DNA from: MFD04580-c1 sp963702995
GTDB lineage: Bacteria > Planctomycetota > Phycisphaerae > Tepidisphaerales > Tepidisphaeraceae
DNA: 64,000 nt
Direction of reading: 5' to 3'
NCBI GenBank assembly: GCA_963702995.1
Contig: OY969783.1
Span: 2,914,001-2,978,000, forward strand
In this document: in pieces, positions 63,577 to 64,000 of the stretch
Layout: every line of letters begins with the position of its first letter
Position numbering within the stretch: the stretch's first letter is position 1
Position numbers and translations under genes: made by a program
The notes under the pieces: model-generated
What the model was told of the DNA's origin: nothing
Database searches by the model: none
What the model saw: the letters and a program-made list of their open reading frames with translations, nothing else

Positions 63577-64000
63577 ATGCCATCTCAAAATAAGTCGAGC
63601 GTCAATTCAGCACCCGTCCGGCCCGAATTAGTGAGCCAGCGCCCGCGGGCCACGCGTTCCGAGTCGGAGCGCGAAGCCGCCCGGCGCATGCTGGAGCTGA
63701 TCGGGAAAGGCTCTGACATCCGCCAGCGGAAGGTGCGCCGCGTGAAGGCCGCGATCAAGGTTCGGGCCTACGAGAATGACCTGAAGTTCGAAGTGGCGCT
63801 GGAGCGCCTGAGCGCCGATGTGGCTCCCCCCTCGGCCGCCACCGGCCGACCGGGCAAGGGGCGCGGCGACTCGGGCACGGTCAAACAGACTCCCCGCCGC
63901 CGAACCCCGCGCGTCTCCTCGGGGCGATCGCAGGCGAAGCGAAAAGCGGCTCGCCCGGCGGCCGTCAGCGCTTCGGCGGCTTCGCGGCGGCCGCCTCGGC
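63577..64000 (+). CDS. FlgM-like protein with basic Lys/Arg/Ala tail (3' truncated by window edge)
   Basis: An open frame from ATG 63577 runs to the window end (141 codons visible). Residues about 50-85 resemble the C-terminal half of the anti-sigma-28 factor FlgM: SDIRQRKVRRVKAAIKVRAY followed by ENDLKFEVALERLSADV, compared with the family pattern D-v-R-x-x-K-v-x-x-i-k-x-A-I-x-x-G-x-Y-x-v-d. After it comes a long Lys/Arg/Ala/Pro/Ser-rich tail (GRSQAKRKAARPAAVSASAA) like histone H1-type or AlgP-like DNA-binding tails. A FlgM role is tentative because the Gly in the AI-x-x-G motif is Arg here, and no flagellar gene is in the window. Confidence 0.45.
   Translation, partial: MPSQNKSSVNSAPVRPELVSQRPRATRSESEREAARRMLELIGKGSDIRQRKVRRVKAAIKVRAYENDLKFEVALERLSADVAPPSAATGRPGKGRGDSGTVKQTPRRRTPRVSSGRSQAKRKAARPAAVSASAASRRPPR

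Noticed and set aside
1..64000. tRNA genes
   Set aside because: I looked for T-loop patterns (ggttcgaatcc-like) with a matching acceptor stem and found none; a tool-based scan could still find one.

Overview
The window is GC-rich (about two-thirds G+C by eye) chromosomal DNA, most likely from a planctomycete, probably of the Phycisphaerae. The evidence is a DUF1587/1592/1588/1585 haem-motif protein next to a Tat-exported DUF1552 protein, a secreted SGNH hydrolase with an LEPR-XLL-like N-terminal tag, a zinc-ribbon protein with a prepilin-like H-X-DG ending, and intergenic DNA full of short palindromes. The lineage is an inference. I found no tRNA, rRNA, CRISPR array or intact insertion sequence.

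Layout. 1-5.2 kb: end of an RND pump, argJ, a small exported protein and a large TPR-like protein. 5.6-12.9 kb: small membrane proteins, two membrane-anchored TPR-like proteins, holB-tmk, galK, a Uma2-family nuclease. 13-20.2 kb: a secreted glycoside hydrolase, a DUF3592-like protein, the ImuA/ImuB mutagenesis pair, an EcsC-like protein, an HNH nuclease. 20.3-26.7 kb: the DUF1592/DUF1552 pair, a lipoprotein and a two-component system. 26.9-33.4 kb: a complete tripartite RND efflux operon. 33.5-35.9 kb: an OprO/P-like porin and an orphan hypA. 36.2-52.2 kb: the most interesting block, described below. 52.3-64 kb: SGNH hydrolase, GntR/LacI-type regulator, metallo-beta-lactamase nuclease, NtrB-like kinase, DUF4126/zinc-ribbon proteins, an M48 protease, and at the very end a FlgM-like protein with a histone-like basic tail.

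The block at 36.2-51.6 kb reads as a biuret-scavenging island. It has an allophanate hydrolase with an intact Lys-Ser-Ser triad, a CHASE-PAS hybrid kinase, a sigma-54 response regulator with GAFTGA, an outer-membrane barrel, and a BMP-type ABC importer whose operon contains an isochorismatase-fold hydrolase closely resembling biuret hydrolase. Sigma-54 (-24/-12)-like elements lie in two of its intergenic gaps. The proposed route is outer-membrane uptake, BMP/ABC import, biuret to allophanate plus ammonia, then allophanate to ammonia and CO2, switched by a nitrogen-type two-component system.

A caution: at least ten single-base frame breaks interrupt otherwise well-conserved genes (near 4.0, 4.4, 17.6, 20.9, 24.9, 34.5, 38.4, 38.6, 39.2, 42.2 and 59.3 kb). 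This density suggests indel errors in the assembly rather than gene decay, so those genes are annotated across the breaks.
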